Shown here piece after piece: positions 51,412 through 59,772 of a stretch of DNA of 64,000 nucleotides. Within the stretch, counting starts at the first letter, position 1, and the number at the start of each line of letters is the position of its first letter. Source of the stretch: Rhodospirillaceae bacterium (GTDB lineage Bacteria; Pseudomonadota; Alphaproteobacteria; GCA-2731375); NCBI GenBank assembly GCA_018701215.1, contig JABIWH010000050.1, positions 248,001 to 312,000 of the forward strand. The letters run 5' to 3'. Under the pieces are notes generated by a model. The model searched no databases. It was not told the origin of the DNA and saw nothing but the letters and a program-made list of their open reading frames with translations. A program made the position numbers and the translations under genes.

Positions 51412-53542
51412 TGTCCGCTCCATTCCGCGTAGTCAGGATCAAGGCATCGACGGCAATGGCGCCGTCGCCCTTGGGCAGGACCAGCAAGGGATTGATATCG
51501 ATGCTTTCGATACAGTCGCCATAGACGGCGGCATAGACGGAAAGCTGGCTAAGGGCCTGGGCCAGAGCATCCAGATCCGCCGCCGGCTGTCCGCGCACGC
51601 CGTCCAACAGGACCCGCCCACGCACTTCGTTGATCATCCGATGCGCCTCGTCCAAACCGAACGGAGCGATACGGTAGGAGACATCTTTCACTACCTCGGC
51701 ATAGATGCCGCTCAGACCAAACATCACTACTGGGCCGAATACCGGATCCCGAACCACCCCGATTATGGTTTCCACGCCGCCCGCGACCATGGGCGCCACC
51801 AGCACACCATCAATGGCCGCGTCCTTGGCCGCGCTCCCGACCGCCGTCATGATGGCCTGATAACCGGCGCGCACCTGATCCACCGATTGCAGGTTCAGTT
51901 TCACACCGCCGATCTCCGTCTTGCGCTGAATATCGGTCGAGGCGATTTTCAGAACTACCGGATACCCCACTTCCATGGCCGCCTGGGCCGCATCATCGGC
52001 CGATTTAGCCAGCCGTCCCCGCGCCATGGGCAGGCCGGCCTTGGCCAGAATATCCGCTGCCTCCGCCTCCAAAAGGGCGCGTTTGGGCGGTGCGGCGGCC
52101 TCGCTGGGCAACAGGGGCGGCACGTCCGGCTCGCCGCGCGCGAAACTCCTGCCAAAGCCGACCAGCGCGGAAATCGCCCGGATCGCCCGGTTCGGATCTT
52201 CAATTACCAGATATTTCAGGCCTTCCAATTTCTCCCGTGACGCCTGGCGGCAGGCCATGGCCAAAATCATCAGGTCGTCGGGAAAATCCTGGCGTATCTT
52301 CTCCAGCACTTCGCTGATCTCGGCCATCATGCGCTCGGAATATCCAACCACGGACATGAAAATCAGAATAGCGTCACAGTCACCTTCCCTCAGCATGGTT
52401 CGCAGACTGCCCTCGAGCATGGGCATATCGTTCAGCATCTGCGCCGTGGTATCGACCGGATTGCGTACCGCCGCCAGCGGCATCAGCGCTTTCAGGGCCT
52501 TTTGCGCCTTTTGCGGCAATTCGGGCACTTCCAGATCATGCTGCGCGGCGATATCAGAGGTCAGAACCCCAATGCCGCCCGATATGGTCACGACGCCCAA
52601 GCGGTTGCGTTCGGGAAACTGCCCGGCGGAGGCGGCGCCGGCGATATCCAACAGCTCTTCCAGTGAGGCGGCCCGGCAAACGCCAAATTGGCGGAACATG
52701 GCGCCATAGACGTCGTCGACACCGGTCTGGGACGCGGTATGGCTGATAGCGGCCAAGGCGCCGACTTCCGAGGCACCGACCTTCATCATCACCACCGCCT
52801 TGCCGTTGGCCCGCGCCATGGCGAAAGCCTCCATCAGGCGTTCCGGCTTGCGGCTGCCTTCAATGGACGCGGCGATCACGGAGGTACCCGGATCCTCGGC
52901 GCAATGGGCGATGCAATCGGCTACGTCCACATCCACCTCGTTGCCGGTGGTGATCCAACTACGCACGCCCAGGCCGCGCTCCCGCGCCAACACCAGGGTA
53001 TGGCTGCCGACGGCGCCGGACTGTGTGATGATCGAGACGTTGCCCGGCTTGGGCCAGCCGTGTTCGAAAAGGGAGGCAAAGGTGCCGATGGCGAGCGTTT
53101 CAACGTTCAAGGCGCCCATGCAGTTCGGGCCAACCAGACGGATATCGCTACCCTGGGCAATCGCGGCTAGCTCCGCCTGCCAGCCCGCGCCTTCCTCGCT
53201 GACCTCGGAAAAACCGGAAGAAAAGATCACCGCCGCCCGCACGCCGGCGCTGACGCAATTGCGTACCGCCTCCACCACCATGGGTGCCGGCACGGTAACA
53301 ATGCACAGATCCACCACCTCCGCCACGTCGCGGATATCCTTGTAGGCCTGAAGCCCCTGGATCATGCCGCCGCGCGGATTTATGGGATAGATGTCGCCGG
53401 AGAATCCAGCCTCTTTCATAAAACGGATGGGCCGGCCACCGAACTTATGAATATTGTCGGAGGCGCCGATGATGGCGATATTCCGAGGCTCGAACAGGGG
53501 GGTAAGGGAACCGGGCTGACTTGACACGAAGGTACGCTCCAT
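51404..53542 (-). CDS. ADP-forming acyl-CoA synthetase (acetate-CoA ligase family)
   Basis: The 712-residue protein is a fused NDP-forming acyl-CoA synthetase. The N-terminal CoA-binding domain has NIAIIGASDNIHKFGGRPIRFM and PINPRGGMIQGLQAY. The ligase-like central domain has GPNCMGALNV, SIITQSGAVGSHTLVLA and the phospho-His segment AISHTASQTG. The C-terminal ATP-grasp region (from about 485) has KAGLPMARGRLAKS and PVVLKIASTDIQRKTEIGGVKLNL. It interconverts acyl-CoA plus ADP and acid plus ATP. It heads a minus-strand operon and is divergent from the acyl-CoA dehydrogenase gene (132 bp), so both sets probably degrade the same acid. Confidence 0.9.
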   Translation of the reverse strand: MERTFVSSQPGSLTPLFEPRNIAIIGASDNIHKFGGRPIRFMKEAGFSGDIYPINPRGGMIQGLQAYKDIRDVAEVVDLCIVTVPAPMVVEAVRNCVSAGVRAAVIFSSGFSEVSEEGAGWQAELAAIAQGSDIRLVGPNCMGALNVETLAIGTFASLFEHGWPKPGNVSIITQSGAVGSHTLVLARERGLGVRSWITTGNEVDVDVADCIAHCAEDPGTSVIAASIEGSRKPERLMEAFAMARANGKAVVMMKVGASEVGALAAISHTASQTGVDDVYGAMFRQFGVCRAASLEELLDIAGAASAGQFPERNRLGVVTISGGIGVLTSDIAAQHDLEVPELPQKAQKALKALMPLAAVRNPVDTTAQMLNDMPMLEGSLRTMLREGDCDAILIFMSVVGYSERMMAEISEVLEKIRQDFPDDLMILAMACRQASREKLEGLKYLVIEDPNRAIRAISALVGFGRSFARGEPDVPPLLPSEAAAPPKRALLEAEAADILAKAGLPMARGRLAKSADDAAQAAMEVGYPVVLKIASTDIQRKTEIGGVKLNLQSVDQVRAGYQAIMTAVGSAAKDAAIDGVLVAPMVAGGVETIIGVVRDPVFGPVVMFGLSGIYAEVVKDVSYRIAPFGLDEAHRMINEVRGRVLLDGVRGQPAADLDALAQALSQLSVYAAVYGDCIESIDINPLLVLPKGDGAIAVDALILTTRNGADNE

Positions 53543-53674
53543 CCGTCTACATGGCTATCTGTCGTGGGGATGTTAAGCGGGCAGACCGGGGCGATGCAAA
53601 CGCCTTCTGCCGCTGCCATTGTGCCCTCACGGTCAGGCGGGTAGGCTCAAGACAAATTGTACGGGAGCAGAGTC

Positions 53675-54829
53675 ATGGAATTCGCATTCACCGAAGAACA
53701 AGACGCCATCCGCGACACCGCGCGGCGCTTCGCCACCGAGCGTTTGGCGCCTGACTTTCAACAACGGGAGCTGGACGGCAAAATCGGGCGGGACTTGCTC
53801 ACGGAAATGGGCGCCTTGGGCCTGATTGGCATTGATCTGCCCGAGGAATATGGCGGCTTGGGTCTTGATTGCGTTACCTCCGGCATCGTCGTCGAGGAAA
53901 TTGCCGCCGCTGATTTGTCCGTCTCTTATATCCAGCTGATCGGATCCTTGAATGGGCGTCTGCTGTCCGACCACGCGACCCCGGAATTAGCGGCCAAGGC
54001 GATCGGTGATATCTGTAGCGGACGCAGCATCACCGCCCTTGGCCTGACCGAACCACGGGGCGGCTCGGACGCCGCCGGCATGATCGTGCGGGCCCGGCGC
54101 GATGGCGATGATTATGTTCTGAACGGGGAGAAAACCTCGATCTCGTTCAGCACCCAGGCGGATGAAATCATGCTGTTCGCGCGCACGGGCAGCGAAGAGG
54201 AAAAAGCTCGTGGCGTCAGCACATTCTATGCGCCCCTGGATGCCGCCGGCATCACCCGCACCGCATTCAACGACATGGGCACGACCGCCGTCGGCCGCGG
54301 CTCGCTGTTCTTTGATGACGTCCGCATTCCCGCCAGCTGTCTGTTGGGCGAGGAAGGCGCAGGCTTTCGCCAGGTCATGCATGGCTTTGATTTTTCCCGT
54401 GCCCTGATCGGCCTGCAGGTGTTGGGGGCGGCCCGGGCTTCGTTGGATGAAGCCTGGCAATACAGTACCGAGCGAGAGGCGTTTGGTAATCCCATTGCCG
54501 CCTACCAGGGCGTGACCCAGCCCTTGGCGGAATGCGAGACCCTGTACGAGGCCGCCCGCCTGTTATGTTTCAAGACCCTGTTCATGCGCGATGAGGACAT
54601 AACCCACACCAAGGAAGCGGCCATGGTCAAATGGTGGGCGCCAAAGGTGGCGTTTGATATTATCCATCAATGCCTGCTGACCCACGGCCACTACGGCTAT
54701 ACCAAGGATTTGCCATTGGAACAGCGAATGCGCGACGTTCTGGGCCTGCAGATCGGCGATGGCACGGCACAAATTCAAAAAATGATTATCGCCCGCGAAA
54801 TCGTCGGGCGCATCGCCGTACCTTATTGA
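53675..54829 (+). CDS. Acyl-CoA dehydrogenase
   Basis: The 384-residue flavoenzyme has the three-domain acyl-CoA dehydrogenase fold. Segments are MEFAFTEEQDAIRDTARRFA, LGLTEPRGGSDAAGMIVRARR (first signature) and the C-terminal LTHGHYGYTKDLPLEQRMRDVLGLQIGDGTAQIQKMIIAREIVGR. The catalytic Glu of most members would be in the EQRMRDVLG..Q.GDGT segment; here GDGTAQIQ replaces the usual GYIREYPVERLYRDA-x-x-x-x-x-x-GTsEIq. It oxidises an acyl-CoA to the enoyl-CoA. Start after GGGAG. An enoyl-CoA hydratase gene follows 35 bp later. Confidence 0.93.
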   Translation: MEFAFTEEQDAIRDTARRFATERLAPDFQQRELDGKIGRDLLTEMGALGLIGIDLPEEYGGLGLDCVTSGIVVEEIAAADLSVSYIQLIGSLNGRLLSDHATPELAAKAIGDICSGRSITALGLTEPRGGSDAAGMIVRARRDGDDYVLNGEKTSISFSTQADEIMLFARTGSEEEKARGVSTFYAPLDAAGITRTAFNDMGTTAVGRGSLFFDDVRIPASCLLGEEGAGFRQVMHGFDFSRALIGLQVLGAARASLDEAWQYSTEREAFGNPIAAYQGVTQPLAECETLYEAARLLCFKTLFMRDEDITHTKEAAMVKWWAPKVAFDIIHQCLLTHGHYGYTKDLPLEQRMRDVLGLQIGDGTAQIQKMIIAREIVGRIAVPY

Positions 54830-54864
54830 GCGGTACCCTATTAAGTATTAATTGGAGTAGAGAA

Positions 54865-55650
54865 ATGAGCGAAAGCGGCAACGAAGTCCTGCAACAGGTC
54901 GTCGACGGCGTCGGCATCATGACCCTGAACCGGCCGGAGAAATTCAACTGCATTTCCTCCGGCCTGATGGACGGCATGGCCAATGCCACCGAGGCCTTCG
55001 ACAATAATCCGGACGTGCGGGTAATCTTGCTCAGCGCCAACGGCAAGACCTTCTGCACCGGCGCCGACCTGGACGAGGTCATGGAGGCGCGCAAGAACCG
55101 TGCGGCTTTAAGCGCCTTTATCAGCCGTATCCATGAAGTCTTCCGCCGCCTGGAAATCTCGCCCCTGCCCGTTGTGGTGTCAGTCAACGGCTTGGCCCTG
55201 GCGGGCGGTATCGAGATGATGATGTCGGCGGATGTGGCCTTTGCCGCGAAGAGCGCCCAGATCGGCGATCAGCACGCACAATACGGCCTGATACCGGGCG
55301 GCGGCGGCACCCAGCGACTGCCGCGTCTGGTTGGTCTGCGCCGGGCGCTGGACCTGATGTACACCAACAAATGGCTGAGCGCGGAAGAGGCAGAGAAATG
55401 GGGCTTGGTCAACTATGTGGTGGCCGACGATGCCCTGGCGGACGCCGCCCTGGATTATTGCCGCAACCTGGCGCAAAAAAGCCGCGCCGGCCTGACCGCG
55501 ATGAAACACCTGTCCCGCCAAGGCTTGGAGATCAGTCCCTCAGATGGCCTGACCCTGGAAGAGGGCGAGGTCATTAACGGTCTTCTCGGTGCGGATGTGG
55601 CCGAAGGCCTGGAGGCCTTCCAGGCCCGGCGCAAGCCGAACTTCGCCTGA
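54865..55650 (+). CDS. Enoyl-CoA hydratase/isomerase
   Basis: The 261-residue crotonase has VDGVGIMTLNRPEKFNCIS, LLSANGKTFCTGADLDEVME, VVVSVNGLALAGGIEMMMSADVAFA and IGDQHAQYGLIPGGGGTQRLPRLVGLRRALDL with the hydratase Glu region reading QHAQYGLIPGGG. It should act after the acyl-CoA dehydrogenase. The ATG follows GGAG. The Nudix gene follows 13 bp downstream. Confidence 0.93.
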   Translation: MSESGNEVLQQVVDGVGIMTLNRPEKFNCISSGLMDGMANATEAFDNNPDVRVILLSANGKTFCTGADLDEVMEARKNRAALSAFISRIHEVFRRLEISPLPVVVSVNGLALAGGIEMMMSADVAFAAKSAQIGDQHAQYGLIPGGGGTQRLPRLVGLRRALDLMYTNKWLSAEEAEKWGLVNYVVADDALADAALDYCRNLAQKSRAGLTAMKHLSRQGLEISPSDGLTLEEGEVINGLLGADVAEGLEAFQARRKPNFA

Positions 55651-55663
55651 GGCAGGCAGGAGC

Positions 55664-56095
55664 ATGCCGCGTTCCTATCCAGACCGTCCCATGGTCGGCG
55701 TCGGCGCCGTGGTTTTCCGGGACAACGACGTCCTGCTGATCCGCCGGGGCAAGGCGCCGCGCAAGGGTGATTGGTCCATTCCCGGCGGCATGCAGGAGTT
55801 GGGCGAGACCGTCTTCGCCGCCGCCGCCCGCGAGGTATTGGAGGAAACCGCAATCGTCATCCAGAACATCGGCCTGATCGACGTGATCGATGCCATCACC
55901 CCCGATGATGCGGGCCGGGTGAAATTCCACTACACCCTGGTCGATGTGGTGGCCGAATGGCACAGCGGCGACCCAATCGGTGGCGACGACGCCATGCATG
56001 CGGAGTTCATACCTCTGCATTTGCTGAAGAATCTCGGCCTGTGGAAAGAGACCCTTCGGATCATCAACGTGGCGCGGGAGATGCGCGAAATCTGA
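55664..56095 (+). CDS. Nudix hydrolase
   Basis: The 143-residue protein has a complete Nudix box: GGMQELGETVFAAAAREVLEET, with the REx2EE metal core, after the substrate-loop segment IRRGKAPRKGDWSIPGG. The N-terminus VGVGAVVFRDNDVLLIRRG is usual for ADP-ribose or nucleotide-diphosphate hydrolases. It is co-transcribed with the enoyl-CoA hydratase (13 bp gap) and ends 1 bp before the ABC-2 permease gene. A housecleaning role is likely. Confidence 0.92.
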   Translation: MPRSYPDRPMVGVGAVVFRDNDVLLIRRGKAPRKGDWSIPGGMQELGETVFAAAAREVLEETAIVIQNIGLIDVIDAITPDDAGRVKFHYTLVDVVAEWHSGDPIGGDDAMHAEFIPLHLLKNLGLWKETLRIINVAREMREI

Positions 56096-56096
56096 G

Positions 56097-56912
56097 ATGC
56101 CCCGACCCGCAGGCAGTCCACCACCTCCCATCGCCCCTCGCCAACTGGGCGCGGTCAATTGGCTGGGCCTGTGGACCTTGTATCAAAAGGAAGTCCGCCG
56201 CTTCCTGAAGGTCACGGCACAAACGGTGATCGGGCCCCTGATCATGAGCCTGCTGTTCTTGGCCATTTTCGCCGTGGCCCTGGGCAGCCGCCGGGGCGAG
56301 GTTAGCGGCATTGCCTATATTGTGTTCCTGGCCCCGGGCCTGATCATGATGTCGATCGCGCAGAACGCCTTTGCCAATGCCTCGTCCTCGCTGTTAATCG
56401 CCAAAACCCAGGGCACCATCGTGGATCTATTGATGGCACCCCTGCGGCCCATGGAGCTGGTCCTGGCCTTTACCCTAAGCGCCATGACCCGGGGCATCCT
56501 GGTCGGCTTGGTTATCGGCCTGGCCATGGCGCCGTTCGTGTCCATCACATTACCGTATCCTGGATTGATCCTGTTCCATGCCCTGGCCGCGTCATCCTTG
56601 TTGGGATTGCTGGGCATATTGGCGGGGTTGTGGGCCGAACGCATGGATGGACTGGCCGCGGTGACGAATTTCGCCATCGCGCCGCTGACCTTTCTATCCG
56701 GCACCTTCTATGCCATCACAGATCTGCCGCAAACGTTGCAAGGCGTTTTGCTGCTGAACCCGTTTTTCCACATGATTGACGGATTTCGCCAAGGTTTCAT
56801 CGGCCAGGGTGGCAGCAGCATGACCGGCATTGCCATCATGGCCATCTGCAATATTGCCGCTTTTTGGCTCTGTCACCTGGCGGTGGCCAAAGGTTGGCGC
56901 ATCAAACCCTAA
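56097..56912 (+). CDS. ABC-2-type transporter permease
   Basis: The 271-residue membrane protein has six hydrophobic spans. It shows LWTLYQKEVRRFLKVTAQTVIGPLIMSLLFLAIFAVAL and IAYIVFLAPGLIMMSIAQNAFANASSSLLIAKTQGTIVDLLMAPLRPMELV, the ABC2_membrane pattern, and FAIAPLTFLSGTFYAITDLPQTLQGVLLLNPF near the end. It resembles the YadH/NodJ permeases. No ATPase gene is next to it; the ATPase must be elsewhere, if it works as an exporter. It shares a 4-bp overlap of stop codons with the convergent reductase gene. Confidence 0.88.
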   Translation: MPRPAGSPPPPIAPRQLGAVNWLGLWTLYQKEVRRFLKVTAQTVIGPLIMSLLFLAIFAVALGSRRGEVSGIAYIVFLAPGLIMMSIAQNAFANASSSLLIAKTQGTIVDLLMAPLRPMELVLAFTLSAMTRGILVGLVIGLAMAPFVSITLPYPGLILFHALAASSLLGLLGILAGLWAERMDGLAAVTNFAIAPLTFLSGTFYAITDLPQTLQGVLLLNPFFHMIDGFRQGFIGQGGSSMTGIAIMAICNIAAFWLCHLAVAKGWRIKP

Positions 56913-57997
56913 CGCGGCAAGATGCCCTCATCCTGGTACTGCATCAGCAATTCGATCAGCATATCTTCGGTATCGATACAGTCCTGGAAACCGGCCTGGC
57001 GCAGCTTGATGGTGCTGACCACCACGGGGGTCGGGTTCTTGCCGGCGGCGAAATTGAAATCGGCGAATTGCCAGGACGGCCCCACCAGTTTTTCGTACGG
57101 AATGTCGCGCAGGTTATGTTCCTTGGCGATCCGCTCCCAGATATGCGCTTTTTCGGGCATCACCTCGCGCAGACGTTGTGGCTCGGGTTCTCCCATGGCC
57201 ATACCGAAATGCCGGGCCAGGGTAGGCCATAGGCCGGCAAAGGTAATGTTATCGCCGTTGGTGATGTTGAAAATCTCATCCCGCGCGTTTTCCGCGCCCG
57301 TGGCCCAATCCAGGCAGCGGGCGATCAGGCGGGTATCGATGGCCTCGGTCACCCAGGGTCCGCCGCCCGGATGACATAGCGGCAAACCTTCGGCCCGGCG
57401 GATCACCGCATACACGGCCATGGCGAGGAGAATATTCAAGGGGGCATCCAGGGCAAAACCGAAAATCGTTTGCGGTCTTAAAATCGTCCAGCTCCAATTT
57501 TTTCCCGGTTCCCTACGGCTTTGTTGCGCCTTGACGAAATCTTCCTGATACCAATAGAAGTTTTCATGATCGTTGCGCGCCCATCGCTCCCGCGCCGGTA
57601 CGGGCGGTGGCTGCAAATGGGCGCCATAGGCCTTGGTGCCCTGGAACAGCGAGATATGCGCCAGATTCTTGGCCGCGGCATCAATGGGTTGGAGGGCATT
57701 CTTCAGCATGGTGGAATTGATTTCCATCTGCGCCTTGGCGCGCCAGCCCCGGATCACGTCCTCTTCCTCGTACAGCGCGGTGTAGATGATGTGGGTGGTG
57801 TCCGTCAGTTCCCCCAAGGCCTTTTCGCATGCCGCCCGATCCATCAGATCCAGTGGAATGAAGCGGGCACTATGTTCAAATGCCGGCGGGCGCCGTGAAA
57901 GCGCCGTGACGTTCCAATCCGTCAAGGCATCGAAGTGGCGTAACGCCGCCCCGCCCACCAGGCCCGAAGGGCCAAAGATGACGATATTTCCACTCAT
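56909..57997 (-). CDS. PRISE/progesterone-5-beta-reductase-like SDR
   Basis: The 362-residue extended SDR belongs to the progesterone-5-beta-reductase/iridoid-synthase-like group. The coenzyme motif is VIFGPSGLVGGAALRHF. The central NFYWYQEDFVKAQ resembles the NFYY.QED signature of the group, where Tyr acts as catalytic residue. LRPQTIFGFALDAPLNILLAMAVYA follows. These enzymes reduce activated C=C bonds with NADPH; bacterial substrates are mostly unknown. The start MSGNIVIFG is six codons inside a longer frame. Its gene is divergent from the VOC gene. Confidence 0.87.
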   Translation of the reverse strand: MSGNIVIFGPSGLVGGAALRHFDALTDWNVTALSRRPPAFEHSARFIPLDLMDRAACEKALGELTDTTHIIYTALYEEEDVIRGWRAKAQMEINSTMLKNALQPIDAAAKNLAHISLFQGTKAYGAHLQPPPVPARERWARNDHENFYWYQEDFVKAQQSRREPGKNWSWTILRPQTIFGFALDAPLNILLAMAVYAVIRRAEGLPLCHPGGGPWVTEAIDTRLIARCLDWATGAENARDEIFNITNGDNITFAGLWPTLARHFGMAMGEPEPQRLREVMPEKAHIWERIAKEHNLRDIPYEKLVGPSWQFADFNFAAGKNPTPVVVSTIKLRQAGFQDCIDTEDMLIELLMQYQDEGILPR

Positions 57998-58083
57998 CAA
58001 TCTGTACCATTGCAACAGTTACCGGAGGACGGGCAGAATAGAAGCTCGCGTTACCCCAAGCACCTTTTATTTGGAGAGACGAG

Positions 58084-58611
58084 ATGAGCCGCCTTTTCGG
58101 ACCGCTGCGCCAGATGGGCTATGTGGTCAAGGATATTGACGCCGCCATGCGTTATTGGATCGATGTTTGCCAGATCGGGCCCTGGTTCTACATCGACAAG
58201 CTGGCCGTGGATGACTTTCGCTACAAGGGGCAGCCGAGCCAGCCGCATATTTCCATCGCCCTGGCCAATTCCGGTGATATGCAGATCGAGCTGATCCAGC
58301 AGCGTGATACCGCCCCGACCATGTATCAGGATTTCCTGAACGCCGGTAACGAAGGCCTGCAGCATTTCTCGACATGGCCGGAAAACTACCATGAAATCTA
58401 TGACACCGCCCTGGCCGCCGGGTACACGGTGGGACAGGAGTCTGACAGCCCGCGCGGCCCCTTTGTCTATTTCGAGCAGGAAGGCCATCCGGGCACGGTG
58501 GTCGAAATGGCCGAGATGAACGAGGCCCGGCGGCGCATTTTCGACGGCGTCCGAGAGGCAGCCGTGGATTGGGATGGTTCCGATCCAATCCGGGAACGCT
58601 GGCCCAGATAA
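58084..58611 (+). CDS. VOC-family protein
   Basis: The 175-residue protein has the VOC fold of the 'glyoxalase/methylmalonyl-CoA-epimerase-like' class: FGPLRQMGYVVKDIDAAMRYWIDVCQIGPWFYID, IALANSGDMQIELIQQ and YFEQEGHPGTVVEMAEM. A terminal metal Glu is in TVVEMA. The closing 'NEARRRIFDGVREAAVDWDG' extension is typical of a subgroup without assigned activity. It precedes the TauD-type dioxygenase by 33 bp, probably one operon. Confidence 0.87.
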   Translation: MSRLFGPLRQMGYVVKDIDAAMRYWIDVCQIGPWFYIDKLAVDDFRYKGQPSQPHISIALANSGDMQIELIQQRDTAPTMYQDFLNAGNEGLQHFSTWPENYHEIYDTALAAGYTVGQESDSPRGPFVYFEQEGHPGTVVEMAEMNEARRRIFDGVREAAVDWDGSDPIRERWPR

Positions 58612-58644
58612 ACGGCAGAATTGCTTCAGTAAAGAGAGCCTAAT

Positions 58645-59514
58645 ATGATCAAGAACAGTTCCATCGAAATTCGGCCCCTGGCCGGCGCCCTGGGCGCCGA
58701 GATTCTTGGCGCGGATGTTTCCCAAGGCCCAGACGAGGCCACGTTCGAGCAGATCTTCGCGGCCCTGATGGAATACGGCGTGCTGATAATCCGTGATCAG
58801 GATCTAACGCCCGCGCAACAAAAAGCCTTTTGCCAGCGTATTGGCGATCCGGTGCCGGTGCCTTTTGTGAAGACCTTGGATGATCACCCCGAGATTATCG
58901 CCATCATCAAGGAAGCGGACGAGCGCACGGACTCGGTCTTTGGCGGGACCTGGCACACGGATTTCAGCTTCCTGCCCGCCCCGCCCAAAGCGTCATGTCT
59001 GTATGGCCGCGAGATCCCCAGCTTTGGCGGCGATACCCTGTTCGCCTCCATGACCAAGGCCTATGAAAACCTCTCACCAGGCATGCAGGATATGTTGCGG
59101 GATATGAAGGTGGTGCATTCGGGCAAGCGGTCCTATGGCACCACGGGTACCTTCGCCAACAAGCAACTAGATTCGATTGCGGTCGAGGCCACCGAAGCGG
59201 GCGACGAGGAAGTGCTCCACCCAGTGGTGGCGGTAATTCCGGAAAGCGGCAAACGTAGTCTGTTCGTCAACGATATCTATGCCATCCGGTTCGAGAATAT
59301 GACCGAGGAAGAGAGCGCGCCCCTGCTGAATTTTCTCTGCGGGCAGGCCCGGCGTCCGGAAAACCTCTGCCGCCTGGACTGGCAGCAGGGTTCATTGGCC
59401 ATTTGGGATAACCGCACCACCATGCACTACGCCGTCAACGACTATGACGGCCAGCGCCGTGAGATGCACCGGGTCACCATTTCCGGCGAGCCCCTGGAAG
59501 GTATCCAGCCCTAA
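58645..59514 (+). CDS. TauD/TfdA-family Fe(II)/2-oxoglutarate dioxygenase
   Basis: The 289-residue enzyme begins IEIRPLAGALGAEILGADVSQG, the usual N-terminus. The iron site is H-x-D in GTWHTDFSFLPAPPKA plus the distal His in NRTTMHYAVNDYDGQRREMHRVTISG, where the Arg binds 2-oxoglutarate. It hydroxylates a small acid, such as taurine or an aryloxy-acetate, coupled to 2-oxoglutarate decarboxylation. It lies after the VOC gene and its stop overlaps the GIY-YIG stop by 4 bp. Confidence 0.93.
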   Translation: MIKNSSIEIRPLAGALGAEILGADVSQGPDEATFEQIFAALMEYGVLIIRDQDLTPAQQKAFCQRIGDPVPVPFVKTLDDHPEIIAIIKEADERTDSVFGGTWHTDFSFLPAPPKASCLYGREIPSFGGDTLFASMTKAYENLSPGMQDMLRDMKVVHSGKRSYGTTGTFANKQLDSIAVEATEAGDEEVLHPVVAVIPESGKRSLFVNDIYAIRFENMTEEESAPLLNFLCGQARRPENLCRLDWQQGSLAIWDNRTTMHYAVNDYDGQRREMHRVTISGEPLEGIQP

Positions 59515-59759
59515 AAAGTATCCGACAGGGATTTGCGGAACTTGCGGTCCCGCTTCAGGTGCCATTCCCGGCTCATGGCCGGGCTGCGGGTTTTATAGCG
59601 TTCGGCGTAGAGCAGTACCCAGGCCCGGCCACGGGTACTGCGCGCGCCGGTACCGTTGTTGTGTTTGGCCAGGCGCGCTTCCAGATCGTTGGTCCAGCCC
59701 ACGTAGGTACGCTGGTCAGAGCCGGCCCGGCTGCCTAGGATATAGACGTAACAATACAT
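59511..59759 (-). CDS. GIY-YIG nuclease domain protein
   Basis: This 82-residue protein is a single GIY-YIG domain of the UPF0213/YhbQ type. The N-terminal YCYVYILG stands for the GIY part and TYVGWTNDLEARLAKHN for the YIG part with its Arg; GTGARSTRGRAWVLLYAE follows. Small stand-alone members may act on structured DNA ends. It is convergent with the dioxygenase gene and divergent from the MetE-like gene. Confidence 0.9.
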   Translation of the reverse strand: MYCYVYILGSRAGSDQRTYVGWTNDLEARLAKHNNGTGARSTRGRAWVLLYAERYKTRSPAMSREWHLKRDRKFRKSLSDTF

Positions 59760-59772
59760 AGGGTTTTATAGC

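Noticed and set aside
59511..59759. Homing endonuclease or mobile element from the GIY-YIG gene
   Set aside because: It is a small stand-alone GIY-YIG protein of a widespread bacterial family, with no intron, repeats or split host gene.
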